From assembly GCA_910584055.1 (NCBI GenBank), contig CAJTZS010000023.1, positions 1 through 64,000 of the forward strand: a stretch of DNA of 64,000 nucleotides. The letters run 5' to 3'. Of this stretch, positions 41,669 through 50,924 are shown piece after piece. Source of the stretch: an uncultured Muribaculaceae bacterium. Lineage in GTDB: Bacteria; Bacteroidota; Bacteroidia; Bacteroidales; Muribaculaceae. The translations under genes were made by a program, and so were the position numbers. Positions within the stretch are counted from its first letter, which is position 1. Every line of letters begins with the position of its first letter. The notes under the pieces were generated by a model, which saw nothing but the letters and a program-made list of their open reading frames with translations, was not told the origin of the DNA and did not search any database.

Positions 41669-41676
41669 TATTTTTG
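41669..41676 (+). promoter_or_regulatory. -7 element before the thioredoxin-fold lipoprotein
   Basis: TATTTTTG matches TAnnTTTG and lies 33 bases before the ATG at 41710. The nearest upstream TTTG (41641-41644) is 24 bases away, slightly longer than usual. Confidence 0.45.
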
Positions 41677-41709
41677 AGAATCGATTTTTGTTGCTTAAAA
41701 TTTTCAGAT

Positions 41710-43209
41710 ATGAGGAACTGTAAGATATATGTGGCGGCTGTGTTGGCGGTGGTTCTATGTGCCTGCAAGGGGAAAAAGGAGGCTCTGACCGTGCTTTCCG
41801 GTGAGGAGTTCTTCACGTCGGGGCTGGCTGAGGTTTCCGGAAGGCTGGTGAACGATAACCGGTTCTGGAATGAGAGGCTTAACGGGTTAGTGGGAGGATT
41901 CTATATTTTCAAGGATGATGTCATTACGGGGGAATCTCAAATCCATCCGTTTTCCTCTGATTTCGGCGACAAGTCTTTCCACGACTGGATCCGGATTCCG
42001 TCTCCCCGGATCGTGATGATACGGGGGCAAAAGGTTACAGCTCCGGACATATATCTGGAAGGGGGGAAGAACCTTATAATGGAGGTTGACATAAAAACCG
42101 GGGATTGTGTTTTTTCCGGAGAACTCGGTCCTGTGAACCGGGAATTGCAGGAGTCCCCCAAGATGACAGCCCTTGATGAGATAAACAGAAGAATAGAGTC
42201 GGATTCTACTTTCACGCCGGCCGAGGCATATGCTCTTTATGAGTCTGCGGATTCGGTATGGCGCCGCGAACTTGAGGTTTACCTCAGCTCGGGGCGTGTG
42301 TCGGAAGTGGGGAAAAGGATATTGGGGAACGCGCCGGTGTTTCAGAAGGCTTATTGGCTTATGCAGCACGAGGCTTTCCTTAAGCCGGAATCGGCGGAAG
42401 ATTATTCCCCTTTGCGTGAGGCTATGCTTGTGGACGACAGCTATCTTTTGTCGCAGAGATGGCCTGGCGGCCTGGTGAAGAACTTAGCGATGTCGGATCT
42501 CCTCAAAAGGCTTGGCAAGGAGAGACATGCGGGGAAGGCGACTGACTATAGGACGGCAGTGTTAAGATACTTGGAGCGCTTTGACGAACTTGGACGTTTC
42601 TTGAGGGTGGATGGCATGCCGCTTCTTGCACAGCTCGCCGTCTCACGGACCCTCTGCACCGGCGGCTTGCTTGAAAAGTCTGCCGGCATTGAGGAGGCCC
42701 TGGCTATCGTGGATACGGTGGCACGCACTTATCTGCCGAGTCCGGTTGTGAGGAATGCTGTAGGACATTATGCGCGTAAGATTTTCCATAAAGACAGGTA
42801 CGAAGTCCGTGACACGCCTGAGGGGAAGATGCTGAAGAAGATCCTTGCTCCATATGCCGGGAGGCATGTTATAATGGACTTCTGGATGGGTAGCTGTCCT
42901 CCTTGCATTCGTGAAATGCGTGACACGCGCGAGATGCGCGAAAAATATCGTGGCAACCAAGATTGGGTTATCCTCTTCGTAACCGGTGAGGATGTCACTC
43001 CTAAAGACGAATATGAAAAGATATCGGCCAAGTATCTGCAGGGAGACGAGACATTGCTTCTTGACAGTTGCACCTACCGCAGGCTGTCGGCAATGTTTGA
43101 TGTGGAGGGCGTGCCCCGCAAAGTGCTTTTCGGCCGTGACGGCGCAGTGCTCGATGAGGACTATAGTCTTGACAGGAGGGGTGTGGACGCAGACTCGCCT
43201 CAGCTCTGA
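41710..43209 (+). CDS. Lipoprotein with C-terminal thioredoxin-like domain
   Basis: 499 residues from ATG 41710. The signal sequence MRNCKIYVAAVLAVVLCAC ends in a lipobox with the Cys to be lipidated. The middle part is an uncharacterised domain resembling the N-terminal region of Bacteroidetes TlpA/DUF4369-type proteins. The C-terminal thioredoxin fold (about 385-499) has VIMDFWMGSCPPCIREM with an active-site CPPC. It is probably a periplasmic, membrane-anchored thiol-disulfide oxidoreductase. The ATG at 41710 is preferred over an upstream frame extension because it places the signal sequence at the N-terminus. Confidence 0.82.
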   Translation: MRNCKIYVAAVLAVVLCACKGKKEALTVLSGEEFFTSGLAEVSGRLVNDNRFWNERLNGLVGGFYIFKDDVITGESQIHPFSSDFGDKSFHDWIRIPSPRIVMIRGQKVTAPDIYLEGGKNLIMEVDIKTGDCVFSGELGPVNRELQESPKMTALDEINRRIESDSTFTPAEAYALYESADSVWRRELEVYLSSGRVSEVGKRILGNAPVFQKAYWLMQHEAFLKPESAEDYSPLREAMLVDDSYLLSQRWPGGLVKNLAMSDLLKRLGKERHAGKATDYRTAVLRYLERFDELGRFLRVDGMPLLAQLAVSRTLCTGGLLEKSAGIEEALAIVDTVARTYLPSPVVRNAVGHYARKIFHKDRYEVRDTPEGKMLKKILAPYAGRHVIMDFWMGSCPPCIREMRDTREMREKYRGNQDWVILFVTGEDVTPKDEYEKISAKYLQGDETLLLDSCTYRRLSAMFDVEGVPRKVLFGRDGAVLDEDYSLDRRGVDADSPQL

Positions 43210-43278
43210 ATCGCGCGCAATCACCTTTGTTTGATATGTTAAATTGTGTTAAGATCGGGGGGGTAAATAGAAAATAGT

Positions 43279-43320
43279 TACCTTTGCATTGAGTTATAAG
43301 TGTAAAATATACACTTATAA
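43279..43320 (+). promoter_or_regulatory. Promoter and operator-like palindrome of the phospholipase gene
   Basis: TACCTTTG (43279-43286) matches TAnnTTTG. Just downstream, at the expected transcription start, is an 11-bp inverted repeat TTATAAGTGTA / TACACTTATAA (43294-43304, 43310-43320). About 115 bases of AT-rich leader follow before the ATG at 43436. The palindrome could be an operator or a 5' mRNA hairpin. Confidence 0.5.
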
Positions 43321-43435
43321 TTCAGATTGACCTTAGAATCGTTGCAGACGATAGAGACCTCGATTATTATAACCAATTTAAACAGTTTCTAAGAAATTGT
43401 TAAAAAATAACTAACATCAAACATTTTATTCTACC

Positions 43436-45853
43436 ATGAAAAAGGTGATTGTATCCCTTGCTTTAGGAATTGCGATGGCGGTTCCTTCTGTGCAGGCCAA
43501 AGTGCCTGCGTATGACGCAAACGCGCAGCTTGCGGCGGCGCGTGCCGATATCGGGAACTGGATGAAGTATCTTCCCGACGACATGTTCGTGGCGCATGTC
43601 TCTATTCCCGGTTCGCATGACTCCGCAACGGGTCATAATGTGACTTTGCCATCATTTTCAATGGCTCAGGAGGTTCTTCTGGAAGATCAGTTGAAAGGAG
43701 GAATCCGCGCTTTCGATTTCCGTCCGGGCTTCTATACGGAGGATGTGGAGATAGACGGCACGAAGGTTACTGTTCCATATGTGAACTGTAACCACGGATC
43801 ATCTAAAACTGATTTGAGGATGGAGCAGGCGTTTGACATTCTGGTCAACTATCTGAAAGAGCATCCGTCGGAGTTTCTGGCAATGCATCTTTTTCGTGGG
43901 TATCCTACGAGCGACCCTGCGGAAGCTGTGAGGGACTCATATGACGAGGCTATCGGCAAGATTTTCAACGAAGGGAAGTTCGCGGATTTCTTTGTTGATT
44001 TCGACCCTTACCTGACGGTGAAGCAGATGCGTGGAAAGATTGTGGTTTTCCGTCGCGACCGCATAGCCTGGTGTCATATCAACAAGGCCGGAAACCTCAC
44101 TGAATGGCCCGGCGATCAAGATTTGTGGGAGGAGGGGGCGGCCGCTACCGTCACCAATGCGCTGAATCCCACTCTGACCGCCCGCATCAAGGTGACAGAC
44201 GTGTCATCGCCTAAAAAGCAGGAGCTTCTTGACAAGAAACTTCAGTCGATAACCAACCTTTTTAATTCCAACTGCAAGCAGCTGCGTCCCAACGAGGCCA
44301 AGGCCAAGGGTGACTACAAGCCGGAATGGTCGATGATTTTCACTTCCGGGGAAGGCCTTGCTTCCGGAAAAAAAGGCTACCTCACTTGCTCCACTTACAC
44401 GAATCCGCTTCTTACGAAGCTTATCAACGAGGCTGAGATTGCCGGTCCTACCGGTATAGTATTGTCGGACTGGGTGCTTATCGACAATTATAAGGAGGGG
44501 ACCACGGATTATGAGATGAAGAGCAACGACATGCTGAAAGCCATAATCGAAAACAACTTCAAGTATGCTTCCGATTACATTCTTGATGATGAGCTGTTCA
44601 ATGACGAGAAGGATATAAAATCTGATGAGTATGGTTTAGGAGGCAAGACCCTTTTCCTGCGCAATGCGGAAACAGGAAAAATGCTCGCGGCCGGTGCCGA
44701 TTGGGGCACGCATGCAGTGCTTGCGGGCAACGGTATACGCATTACCCCCTTCTTTGACAACCGCACGGGTAAATATCTCTTGAAAACGACTTTCCGTCAG
44801 GGTGGCGTGGACAACTATTTAGGCGGCGACTGCTATATCGACAATACCGCACCCCATTTTATGACTGTTGTGAAGGCAGAGGATGCCGATGCTTTCTATC
44901 TTACTTTCAACGGTGTTGACGGTGAAAATAATACCACCGTTTTTGCCCTTGCCACGGAGTCGGCCGTGAATCAATATGCCGACGGCACTGCGACGATGGT
45001 TAACTATCTCAAGTTCGAGAAAGGCAACAAGAGCCAGATGTGGGAGTTCATCGCGGAGGGCGAACTCGTCGAGGAGCTTGCCGCCAAGGCAACAATGGAT
45101 AATCCGGCAGACCTGACCTTCATGATCCGTGGATACAAACTCGATCCCAATGACGATGACGAGAACGGCAAATGGATTCTTAAGAATGAACTGGCTAAAA
45201 ATTCCACTACATATTGTATGAAGACCCAAGTTTGGGGTTCCAATGATTATAACGACAAGGATATGATTTTCCGGGTGTATGCAGACAAAACCAGCACTCT
45301 GTATCCTGAAAATTATTCCTGGGAGCTTTCGCAGGAAGTGGCAGGGCTTCCCGAAGGACTCTACACCGTCACGGCAAAGGCGATGGTTGACAATATGCCT
45401 GTTGAGGGTGAAGGATGCTTCGAGATGGCTGCCAACGGAGTGGACATGGCAAAGGGAATACATGTGGAGACTACCGGCGCATTCACATGCGACAAGGGAA
45501 GTGCGCTTGATGTGCTCCGCGATGAGAAGAGCCTCGTTAAGGCTGAGAATGTAGAGGTCGGTAATGATGGGAAGCTCCTTATCCGAATGGCAAAACCGCT
45601 TAAGACTGCATCCGGTAAACAGAATTTCTTCTTCGACAATTTTGCCCTGAAATATCATGGAAAGAAGATCGGGTCTTCTGTTGCGGAGATAGGAGAAGAG
45701 GTTACGGTCGGTCCGGAAACTGTAGTTGATGTCTACACCGTTTCTGGCGTTATGGTGGCAGGCGGCGTGCGCTATGGCGAGGCGTTCAACGAACTTGGAC
45801 GCGGTGTCTACATCGTGCGCTCCGCAAACGCTACAGTCAAGGTGATGAAGTAA
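43436..45853 (+). CDS. Secreted PI-PLC-like phosphodiesterase
   Basis: 805 residues. There is a signal peptide of about 21 residues (cleavage after VQA). The phosphatidylinositol-specific phospholipase C X domain (about 35-330) has SIPGSHDS with H61 and NCNHGS with H120 as catalytic candidates, then FLAMHLFRG. The middle part has a beta-rich, ricin-like or carbohydrate-binding-like region (about 400-550) and a further module. The last 40 residues (VDVYTVSGVMVAGG...GRGVYIVR) look like a type A C-terminal sorting domain of type IX secretion. It probably acts outside the cell on inositol phospholipids or GPI-like substrates. Confidence 0.85.
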   Translation: MKKVIVSLALGIAMAVPSVQAKVPAYDANAQLAAARADIGNWMKYLPDDMFVAHVSIPGSHDSATGHNVTLPSFSMAQEVLLEDQLKGGIRAFDFRPGFYTEDVEIDGTKVTVPYVNCNHGSSKTDLRMEQAFDILVNYLKEHPSEFLAMHLFRGYPTSDPAEAVRDSYDEAIGKIFNEGKFADFFVDFDPYLTVKQMRGKIVVFRRDRIAWCHINKAGNLTEWPGDQDLWEEGAAATVTNALNPTLTARIKVTDVSSPKKQELLDKKLQSITNLFNSNCKQLRPNEAKAKGDYKPEWSMIFTSGEGLASGKKGYLTCSTYTNPLLTKLINEAEIAGPTGIVLSDWVLIDNYKEGTTDYEMKSNDMLKAIIENNFKYASDYILDDELFNDEKDIKSDEYGLGGKTLFLRNAETGKMLAAGADWGTHAVLAGNGIRITPFFDNRTGKYLLKTTFRQGGVDNYLGGDCYIDNTAPHFMTVVKAEDADAFYLTFNGVDGENNTTVFALATESAVNQYADGTATMVNYLKFEKGNKSQMWEFIAEGELVEELAAKATMDNPADLTFMIRGYKLDPNDDDENGKWILKNELAKNSTTYCMKTQVWGSNDYNDKDMIFRVYADKTSTLYPENYSWELSQEVAGLPEGLYTVTAKAMVDNMPVEGEGCFEMAANGVDMAKGIHVETTGAFTCDKGSALDVLRDEKSLVKAENVEVGNDGKLLIRMAKPLKTASGKQNFFFDNFALKYHGKKIGSSVAEIGEEVTVGPETVVDVYTVSGVMVAGGVRYGEAFNELGRGVYIVRSANATVKVMK

Positions 45854-45876
45854 GCTTAGATAAGTATTATATGAAG

Positions 45877-45909
45877 ATAGAGGGCGTTTTATCAGACGCC
45901 CTCTATTTT
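45877..45909. terminator. Bidirectional terminator
   Basis: An 11-bp stem, ATAGAGGGCGT (45877-45887) / ACGCCCTCTAT (45896-45906), with a T run after it on the + strand and an A-rich flank serving the opposite strand. It separates the phospholipase gene from the convergent gene whose stop lies at 45892. Confidence 0.75.
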
Positions 45910-46296
45910 GTTTAGTTCCATTTCAAGGAACTCCGCCGCGTCGGCAACGCAGTCGTTGCATGCCCGGAGCGGTCGGCCGGTGTCGATGCCTTTGAGTTCG
46001 CGGCATATTGTTGAGCCGTTGCGCTCTTTGAACCTGTCCATTATATTCTTCATGTGGGCGCGGGCCTTGACGCGGTCGGCGGTTCTCATGCCGAGTATGA
46101 TGCCGGTCCCTACCAGTGCGCCGCATGTTCCTTCAAGGTTGCCCATGCCGGTGCCGAAGGCTGCGGCTGCCGCGGCCATGGTTTCTTCATCCGTCCCGGC
46201 GATGTCGCAGTATGTGCAGGCTACAGACTGGGCGCAGTTGAACCTGCCGCATCCTTTCCGGTTTCTTGCTTCTTCTATTCGGTTGTTTTCTGTCAT
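45892..46296 (-). CDS. C_GCAxxG_C_C family redox-type protein
   Basis: 134 residues with spaced cysteines: GCGRFNCAQSVACTYC at the N-terminus, GTCGALVGTGI in the middle and RACNDCVADAAEFLE at the end. This is the defining C-GCAxxG-C-C pattern of a small family seen in anaerobes. The cysteines probably bind metal or act in redox; the exact role is unknown. Confidence 0.85.
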   Translation of the reverse strand: MTENNRIEEARNRKGCGRFNCAQSVACTYCDIAGTDEETMAAAAAAFGTGMGNLEGTCGALVGTGIILGMRTADRVKARAHMKNIMDRFKERNGSTICRELKGIDTGRPLRACNDCVADAAEFLEMELNKIEGV

Positions 46297-46350
46297 TTTT
46301 TATAGGGTGTTATAGGGGGTGATGGGGTGTTATGGGTATAGGGAGGAGGA

Positions 46351-47781
46351 TTAAAGGATTGGGGAGACGAGGCGCACTATCGATTCAAGGCCGCGCTGCA
46401 GCAGCGGGCGTCGCCGCCATGCGCTGAATGTCAGTTTTGTGCATTGGCGCATGTCGTTGAAGAAGATGTCGCGCATGCGGCGGTTCATATCGCGGTCGTA
46501 TATTATGAGGCTGCATTCGAAGTTGTTTTCGAAACTGCGGTAGTCGAAGTTGGTGGAGCCGGCTATAACAAGGTTCTCATCTATTATGATTCCTTTGGCG
46601 TGAAGCATGCCAGGGTTGTAGAGATACACCTTTATTCCGGCGCGCAGACATTGCGTGACGAATGAGTATCCGGCATATTGGAGCATGCGCGAGTCGCTTT
46701 TGCCGGGGAGCATTATGCGCACGTCTATTTTGGAGAGCGCGGCTGCCTCCAAGGCGTGCTGCAGGGCATCGGTGGGGAGGAAGTAGGGTGTCTGGATGTA
46801 GATTGACTTTGTGGCGTTCGATATCGCCTTGAGGAAACAGAGGGCCTGGTTGTCCCATGAATCGATTGGCCCTGAGGTGATGAGCTGCATCCCGACGTTG
46901 TTGCGGATGGTGACCGGCTCCACTTTGGGGTATTCTATGGATTCCGGATTGTTCTTGAAATTCCAGTCAACAATAAATGAATATAGCAGCGACTCCACGA
47001 TATCGCCCTGGAGACGGAAATGGGTGTCGCGCCATGCCATACCTTCCGATGTGCCGTTCTGGTAGCGGTCGGCAATGTTCATTCCTCCAAGATATCCGAT
47101 TCTTCCGTCGATCACCACTATCTTGCGGTGGTTGCGCCAGTTAATGCGGTTGGCGAGCTGAGGGAAGGTTACACGGAAGAAGGGGTGTGTCTCCACTCCG
47201 TTTTCCGCCATGCGCTTGAAAAAGCGGTTCCGCGCCGAGAAGCTTCCTACATGGTCATAAATCACCTTTACTTCGAGCCCCTCGCGAGCTTTGCCGATCA
47301 GGATGTCGGCAATCTCCTCTCCGGTGGCATCGTCGGAGAATATGTAATACTGAAGGTATATCGATTTACGGGCGTTGCGTAGGTCGCGTTTGAGATTTTT
47401 GAACTTCTCTTCCCCCGTGGTGAAAATTTCGATGTGATTGTTTATGGTATAGAATGAGGAGGAGAGGTTGCGGGCGAGCTTTATCAGATTCTTGTCGGCA
47501 TCGGGGAGATTGAGGCTCGCGAGATTGACATGCCGCGGGGCCATGCGGCTGATCATGCGGCGCTTGTTGTGGCGCGAGATCATGTGCTCCCCTTTGAGGC
47601 TGCGCCCGAAGAATAGATAGAAGACAAGTCCCACCACGGGGAGGAATATAAGGGCTATCACCCAGGACAGCGACCGGATGGGGTTGCGGTTTTCCTTGAG
47701 CACCACGATAATGCAGCTTATGATCGTTATGGCATAAGCTATGTTGACAATCATCACTATCCAGTAATTTATTGTGCCCAT
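46351..47781 (-). CDS. cls: Cardiolipin synthase
   Basis: A phospholipase D-superfamily enzyme that condenses two phosphatidylglycerols to cardiolipin at the inner membrane. 476 residues: two N-terminal membrane segments (about 6-27 and 37-58), then HKD motif 1 (H218-x-K220...D225) and HKD motif 2 (H394-x-K396...D401). It is monocistronic by layout. The 294-base gap to 48076 holds AT-rich sequence with no gene I can support. Confidence 0.92.
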   Translation of the reverse strand: MGTINYWIVMIVNIAYAITIISCIIVVLKENRNPIRSLSWVIALIFLPVVGLVFYLFFGRSLKGEHMISRHNKRRMISRMAPRHVNLASLNLPDADKNLIKLARNLSSSFYTINNHIEIFTTGEEKFKNLKRDLRNARKSIYLQYYIFSDDATGEEIADILIGKAREGLEVKVIYDHVGSFSARNRFFKRMAENGVETHPFFRVTFPQLANRINWRNHRKIVVIDGRIGYLGGMNIADRYQNGTSEGMAWRDTHFRLQGDIVESLLYSFIVDWNFKNNPESIEYPKVEPVTIRNNVGMQLITSGPIDSWDNQALCFLKAISNATKSIYIQTPYFLPTDALQHALEAAALSKIDVRIMLPGKSDSRMLQYAGYSFVTQCLRAGIKVYLYNPGMLHAKGIIIDENLVIAGSTNFDYRSFENNFECSLIIYDRDMNRRMRDIFFNDMRQCTKLTFSAWRRRPLLQRGLESIVRLVSPIL

Positions 47782-48075
47782 CGAGTCTCTAATTTACGGC
47801 TAAGTTAGTAAAAATCGGTGTATTTTGGAAGGGGGACTGGGGATAAAAATTGGGCGAGGGGACTTCTCAATCACCTCGCCTTTGGCTTAACTAAATAAAT
47901 TCTTACATGTTAGGATCATAGTATCAAGTGCAAATTTATGCAAAATATGCCGAAAAACATAAAATTTGGGAAGAAAATTGAAGAGAGGGCGTGTTAAAAT
48001 GTGTTAAACCTGCGGGATGGGGGTGGATAGGTCTGGATGGGGATTAACGGGAGATGGGGTATTTAGGGGGCGGCA

Positions 48076-48675
48076 CTAACCCGGATGGGCTTTGAGCCAT
48101 TCGGAGGCGGTGAGGCAGAGCTCGGCATACCATTCCTCTCCAAAGCGGCGCGTGAGCGGTTCTTTAAGGAATTCGTATGCACGCACACCTTTCGCGCGGC
48201 CGAGGGTCTCGGCGCATTTGCAGATTTTCCAGCGGTGCAGATTGACGGCGGTGAAACCTGCGTATTCCTTGAGTCTCACGGGGTAGAGATGGCATGAGGA
48301 GGGCTTGAAGAAGGGTATCTTGCCTTCGCGATGGGCTTTCTCAAGGGCGCACAGGCATTTGCCGCCAGGGGCGTAGGTTGTGAAGACGCAGTCGCGCCCT
48401 TCCACAAGCGATGTCACGAGGTCGCCGTCTTCGTCGTAATAGGCAGGTCCCTGTTCTTCCACCACTTTCTGCGCCGCCGGATTGAGGAGCGGGTAGATTT
48501 CAGGCATCAGTTCGCATAGGCGTTCGTATTCTTCATCTGTGAGGGGGGCGCCGGCATCGCCTTCGATGCAGCATGCTCCCAGACAGGAGTCAAGGTCGCA
48601 GATGAAGTAGCGTTCGATGAGGTCGAGGGAGACGAGGGTGTCTTTTATCTGAAGCATGGTTCTAATTTTTTTCAT
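48076..48675 (-). CDS. DUF3109 family protein
   Basis: 199 residues from the first ATG; a second ATG at 48657 (MLQIKDTLVSLDLIE) may be the real start. Conserved cysteine groups, DSCLGACCIEGDAG, RDCVFTTYAPGGKCLCALE, SSCHLYPVR and WKICKCA, match the metal-binding DUF3109 family. No enzymatic function is established. Confidence 0.85.
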   Translation of the reverse strand: MKKIRTMLQIKDTLVSLDLIERYFICDLDSCLGACCIEGDAGAPLTDEEYERLCELMPEIYPLLNPAAQKVVEEQGPAYYDEDGDLVTSLVEGRDCVFTTYAPGGKCLCALEKAHREGKIPFFKPSSCHLYPVRLKEYAGFTAVNLHRWKICKCAETLGRAKGVRAYEFLKEPLTRRFGEEWYAELCLTASEWLKAHPG

Positions 48676-48726
48676 TATTGCGGCACTGAAGCGCTTTCGC
48701 GCAACGCCTTTCGCAGCCGCTACGCT

Positions 48727-50028
48727 TTATTCGATTACCGCGAAGCCTATGAGGCGGTCGGCACGGGAGCCGGCGGGGTGGTAATATACCGCAATCCAGT
48801 ATTCATTGCGGGTTTCGAATTTATTGCCCTCGGTGAGGTTGCCGGAGGGATGATGTTTGTTGCTTTCGCCGAGATCGCCGGAGGGGGAAGGACTTTCCTT
48901 GGCGGAAGCCGGAAGGGTGACATAGCGGTAGTTGTAGGCTCCTTGCTTGAGCGGCATTTCGAGGCGGTAGAGGCGAGCCTCGGAGTCGTAGGCCATCCGG
49001 TTTGAGGAATCGAAACGGTTGTGGGTCAATTCTCCGTCAACATATATGTCGGCATTGCGGAGGAGGGGCATGTCGAGGGAGAAGTGGACCGTTATATAGT
49101 CTGCCCCGAGGTCGGAGTCGGTGGCGTTGTATTCGCGCACGAGGAAGCGCCCGTGCTGGGTGCTGTCGAATTCATAGTTGCGAAGGGCGCGTCCGCTGTC
49201 CTTGCGGAGCCAGACATGATAATTGGTGCCTCCGAATTTCAATGAATCCACGCCCATGCCTGGAAACCCGTTGCTGACACTTTCGAAACGTCGGTATTCG
49301 TTACCGGCGGGAAATATGAGTTCGGGGAGGTGCTGATACACGAGGGTGTTACCCTCCACGCGTTGTGGCCGGCGCAACGTGCGCCGAGACGGTTCGCAGC
49401 CGTTCTGGAGCAGCGTTACCTCCACATCCTGATATGGATTGGCATTTTCCAACCCCCGCAGTGTCACAGACATATCAAGCTGCTGCCATTCCGTGTTGTG
49501 TCCGCGGTCGGTGCGTCCAGAGGCTATGCCGCTGATTGACGCGGCATCTTCAGCGACCATGAAGCGGGTCTGTAAGACAGGCTCATCGGGAGCGTCCCTG
49601 TCGAACACCTGAAGCAGGTAATTGCCTGAAACCAAAGGGCGCATGGCTTGATTCGGAAGCTCGATGCGGTAGTTGACGAAATGCACGAACGTGTTTTCCG
49701 AGAATGCGAAATCCTCTATGTCGGCAATGTTGAAGCCATCGAGATATTCCGATTCCACGAGACGCGACGGCTGCCAGTCGGCGTTGCAGTGGAGCAGGCG
49801 ATACTGTAGCCAGCGGTTATCTTCGGCAATCTCATCGAACGAGATCACAAGACGGTCGTCGGAATTGAGGCGTATCACCGGCGGAGACATGAAGTTGTCG
49901 GGGTTGCTTACCTTGAGGGTGCGGAAAGTGGGTTTAAAGACACGGGTAGCGGTGTCGGCAGCGTAAGAGGCGAAGACCGACAGCGACGCGAGGCTAAGGA
50001 GAATGAGTATGTAGATTATGTTTTTCAA
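48727..50028 (-). CDS. Type IX secretion plug protein (DUF5103)
   Basis: 433 residues with a signal peptide (about 1-23). Signatures of the T9SS plug family: FKPTFRTLKVSNPDNFMSPPVIRLN, the LQYRLLHCNADWQPS block and YDSEARLYRLEMPLKQGAYNYRY. The plug gates the SprA outer-membrane translocon. A loop near residue 385 carries two similar short units (PSGDLGESNK, PSGNLTEGNK), a local duplication. Its presence agrees with the sorting-like tail on the protein at 43436. Confidence 0.85.
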   Translation of the reverse strand: MKNIIYILILLSLASLSVFASYAADTATRVFKPTFRTLKVSNPDNFMSPPVIRLNSDDRLVISFDEIAEDNRWLQYRLLHCNADWQPSRLVESEYLDGFNIADIEDFAFSENTFVHFVNYRIELPNQAMRPLVSGNYLLQVFDRDAPDEPVLQTRFMVAEDAASISGIASGRTDRGHNTEWQQLDMSVTLRGLENANPYQDVEVTLLQNGCEPSRRTLRRPQRVEGNTLVYQHLPELIFPAGNEYRRFESVSNGFPGMGVDSLKFGGTNYHVWLRKDSGRALRNYEFDSTQHGRFLVREYNATDSDLGADYITVHFSLDMPLLRNADIYVDGELTHNRFDSSNRMAYDSEARLYRLEMPLKQGAYNYRYVTLPASAKESPSPSGDLGESNKHHPSGNLTEGNKFETRNEYWIAVYYHPAGSRADRLIGFAVIE

Positions 50029-50041
50029 TTGGACACGCTAA

Positions 50042-50710
50042 TTACCAGTCAATGGGAGTTTTGCCGTGGGCTTGGAGATATTCGTTGGCTTTGGAAAAAT
50101 GTCGGCAGCCGAAGAATCCGCGATAGGCGGAAAGGGGAGAAGGGTGAGGGGCTGTCAGCACAAGATGGCGCGAGCGGTCGATGAACGCCCCTTTGCGGAT
50201 GGCGTCGGAACCCCACAGAAGGAACACAAGGTTTTCGCGGTTCTCCGCCAAGGCATGCACCGCAGCGTCGGTGAAAGTCTCCCATCCTATGCCGGAATGT
50301 GACTTAGGCTGATGCTCCCTTACCGTGAGTGAGGCATTGAGAAGAAGCACTCCCTGTCGTGCCCAGCGGGAGAGGTCGCCGGAGGCGGGGATAGGATTGC
50401 CGGTGTCGGTGTGTATCTCCTGAAATATATTGCGAAGCGACGGCGGGATTTCTATCCCGGGGTTCACCGAGAAGCAGAGGCCGTTCGCCTGACCGGGCCC
50501 GTGATAGGGATCCTGCCCGATTATAACGACCTTCACATCTTCGAACGGGGTGGAGTCGAAAGCCGAGAAAATCTTTCCAGCCGGGGGGTAGACCTTGCAC
50601 GAAGGGTTGGAATATTCGCGGCGGACAAGGTCAGACAAGGCTGCGAAATATGGCTTTCCGAATTCCGCCTCCAATGCTTTCTTCCATCCTGATTCGATTC
50701 TTACGTTCAT
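50042..50710 (-). CDS. ung: Uracil-DNA glycosylase
   Basis: Removes uracil from DNA in base-excision repair. 222 residues with the catalytic GQDPYHG (65-71, D67), the family block GVLLLNASLTVREHQPKSH and the C-terminal HPSPLSAYRGFFGC. It lies 13 bases upstream of the DUF5103 gene on the same strand, so the two may be cotranscribed. Confidence 0.97.
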   Translation of the reverse strand: MNVRIESGWKKALEAEFGKPYFAALSDLVRREYSNPSCKVYPPAGKIFSAFDSTPFEDVKVVIIGQDPYHGPGQANGLCFSVNPGIEIPPSLRNIFQEIHTDTGNPIPASGDLSRWARQGVLLLNASLTVREHQPKSHSGIGWETFTDAAVHALAENRENLVFLLWGSDAIRKGAFIDRSRHLVLTAPHPSPLSAYRGFFGCRHFSKANEYLQAHGKTPIDW

Positions 50711-50768
50711 TTCCTTTGCTGTTTTGAACCCAAAATTAATAACAAATCCCCGGATTATGAAATCATAG

Positions 50769-50799
50769 TTGAATAATTCGAAAAAAATATATACCTTTG
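50769..50799 (+). promoter_or_regulatory. Promoter of tRNA-Arg
   Basis: TTG (50769-50771), a 20-base spacer, then TACCTTTG (50792-50799), a good TAnnTTTG match, 12 bases before the mature tRNA. Confidence 0.7.
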
Positions 50800-50811
50800 C
50801 AATGTAAAAAC

Positions 50812-50883
50812 GTCTCCGTAGTTCAATGGATAGAATATCGGATTCCGGTTCCGACGATTAGGGTTCGACTCCCTACGGGGATA
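50812..50883 (+). tRNA. tRNA-Arg (anticodon CCG)
   Basis: A 72-base cloverleaf: acceptor GTCTCCG paired with CGGGGAT (two wobble pairs), D arm with AATGGATA loop, anticodon stem TCGGA/TCCGA with loop TTCCGGT (anticodon CCG), and T arm around GGGTTCGACTCCC. CCA is not encoded. An imperfect terminator stem GCCTTC (50900-50905) / GAAGGC (50927-50932) with a T7 run overlaps the start of the next gene. Confidence 0.92.
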
Positions 50884-50924
50884 CACAGAAACAAATGATG
50901 CCTTCAGAATGTTAATAAAACATA

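Noticed and set aside
44819..45658. Minus-strand frame inside the phospholipase gene
   Set aside because: Shadow frame; the + strand gene has clear domains throughout.
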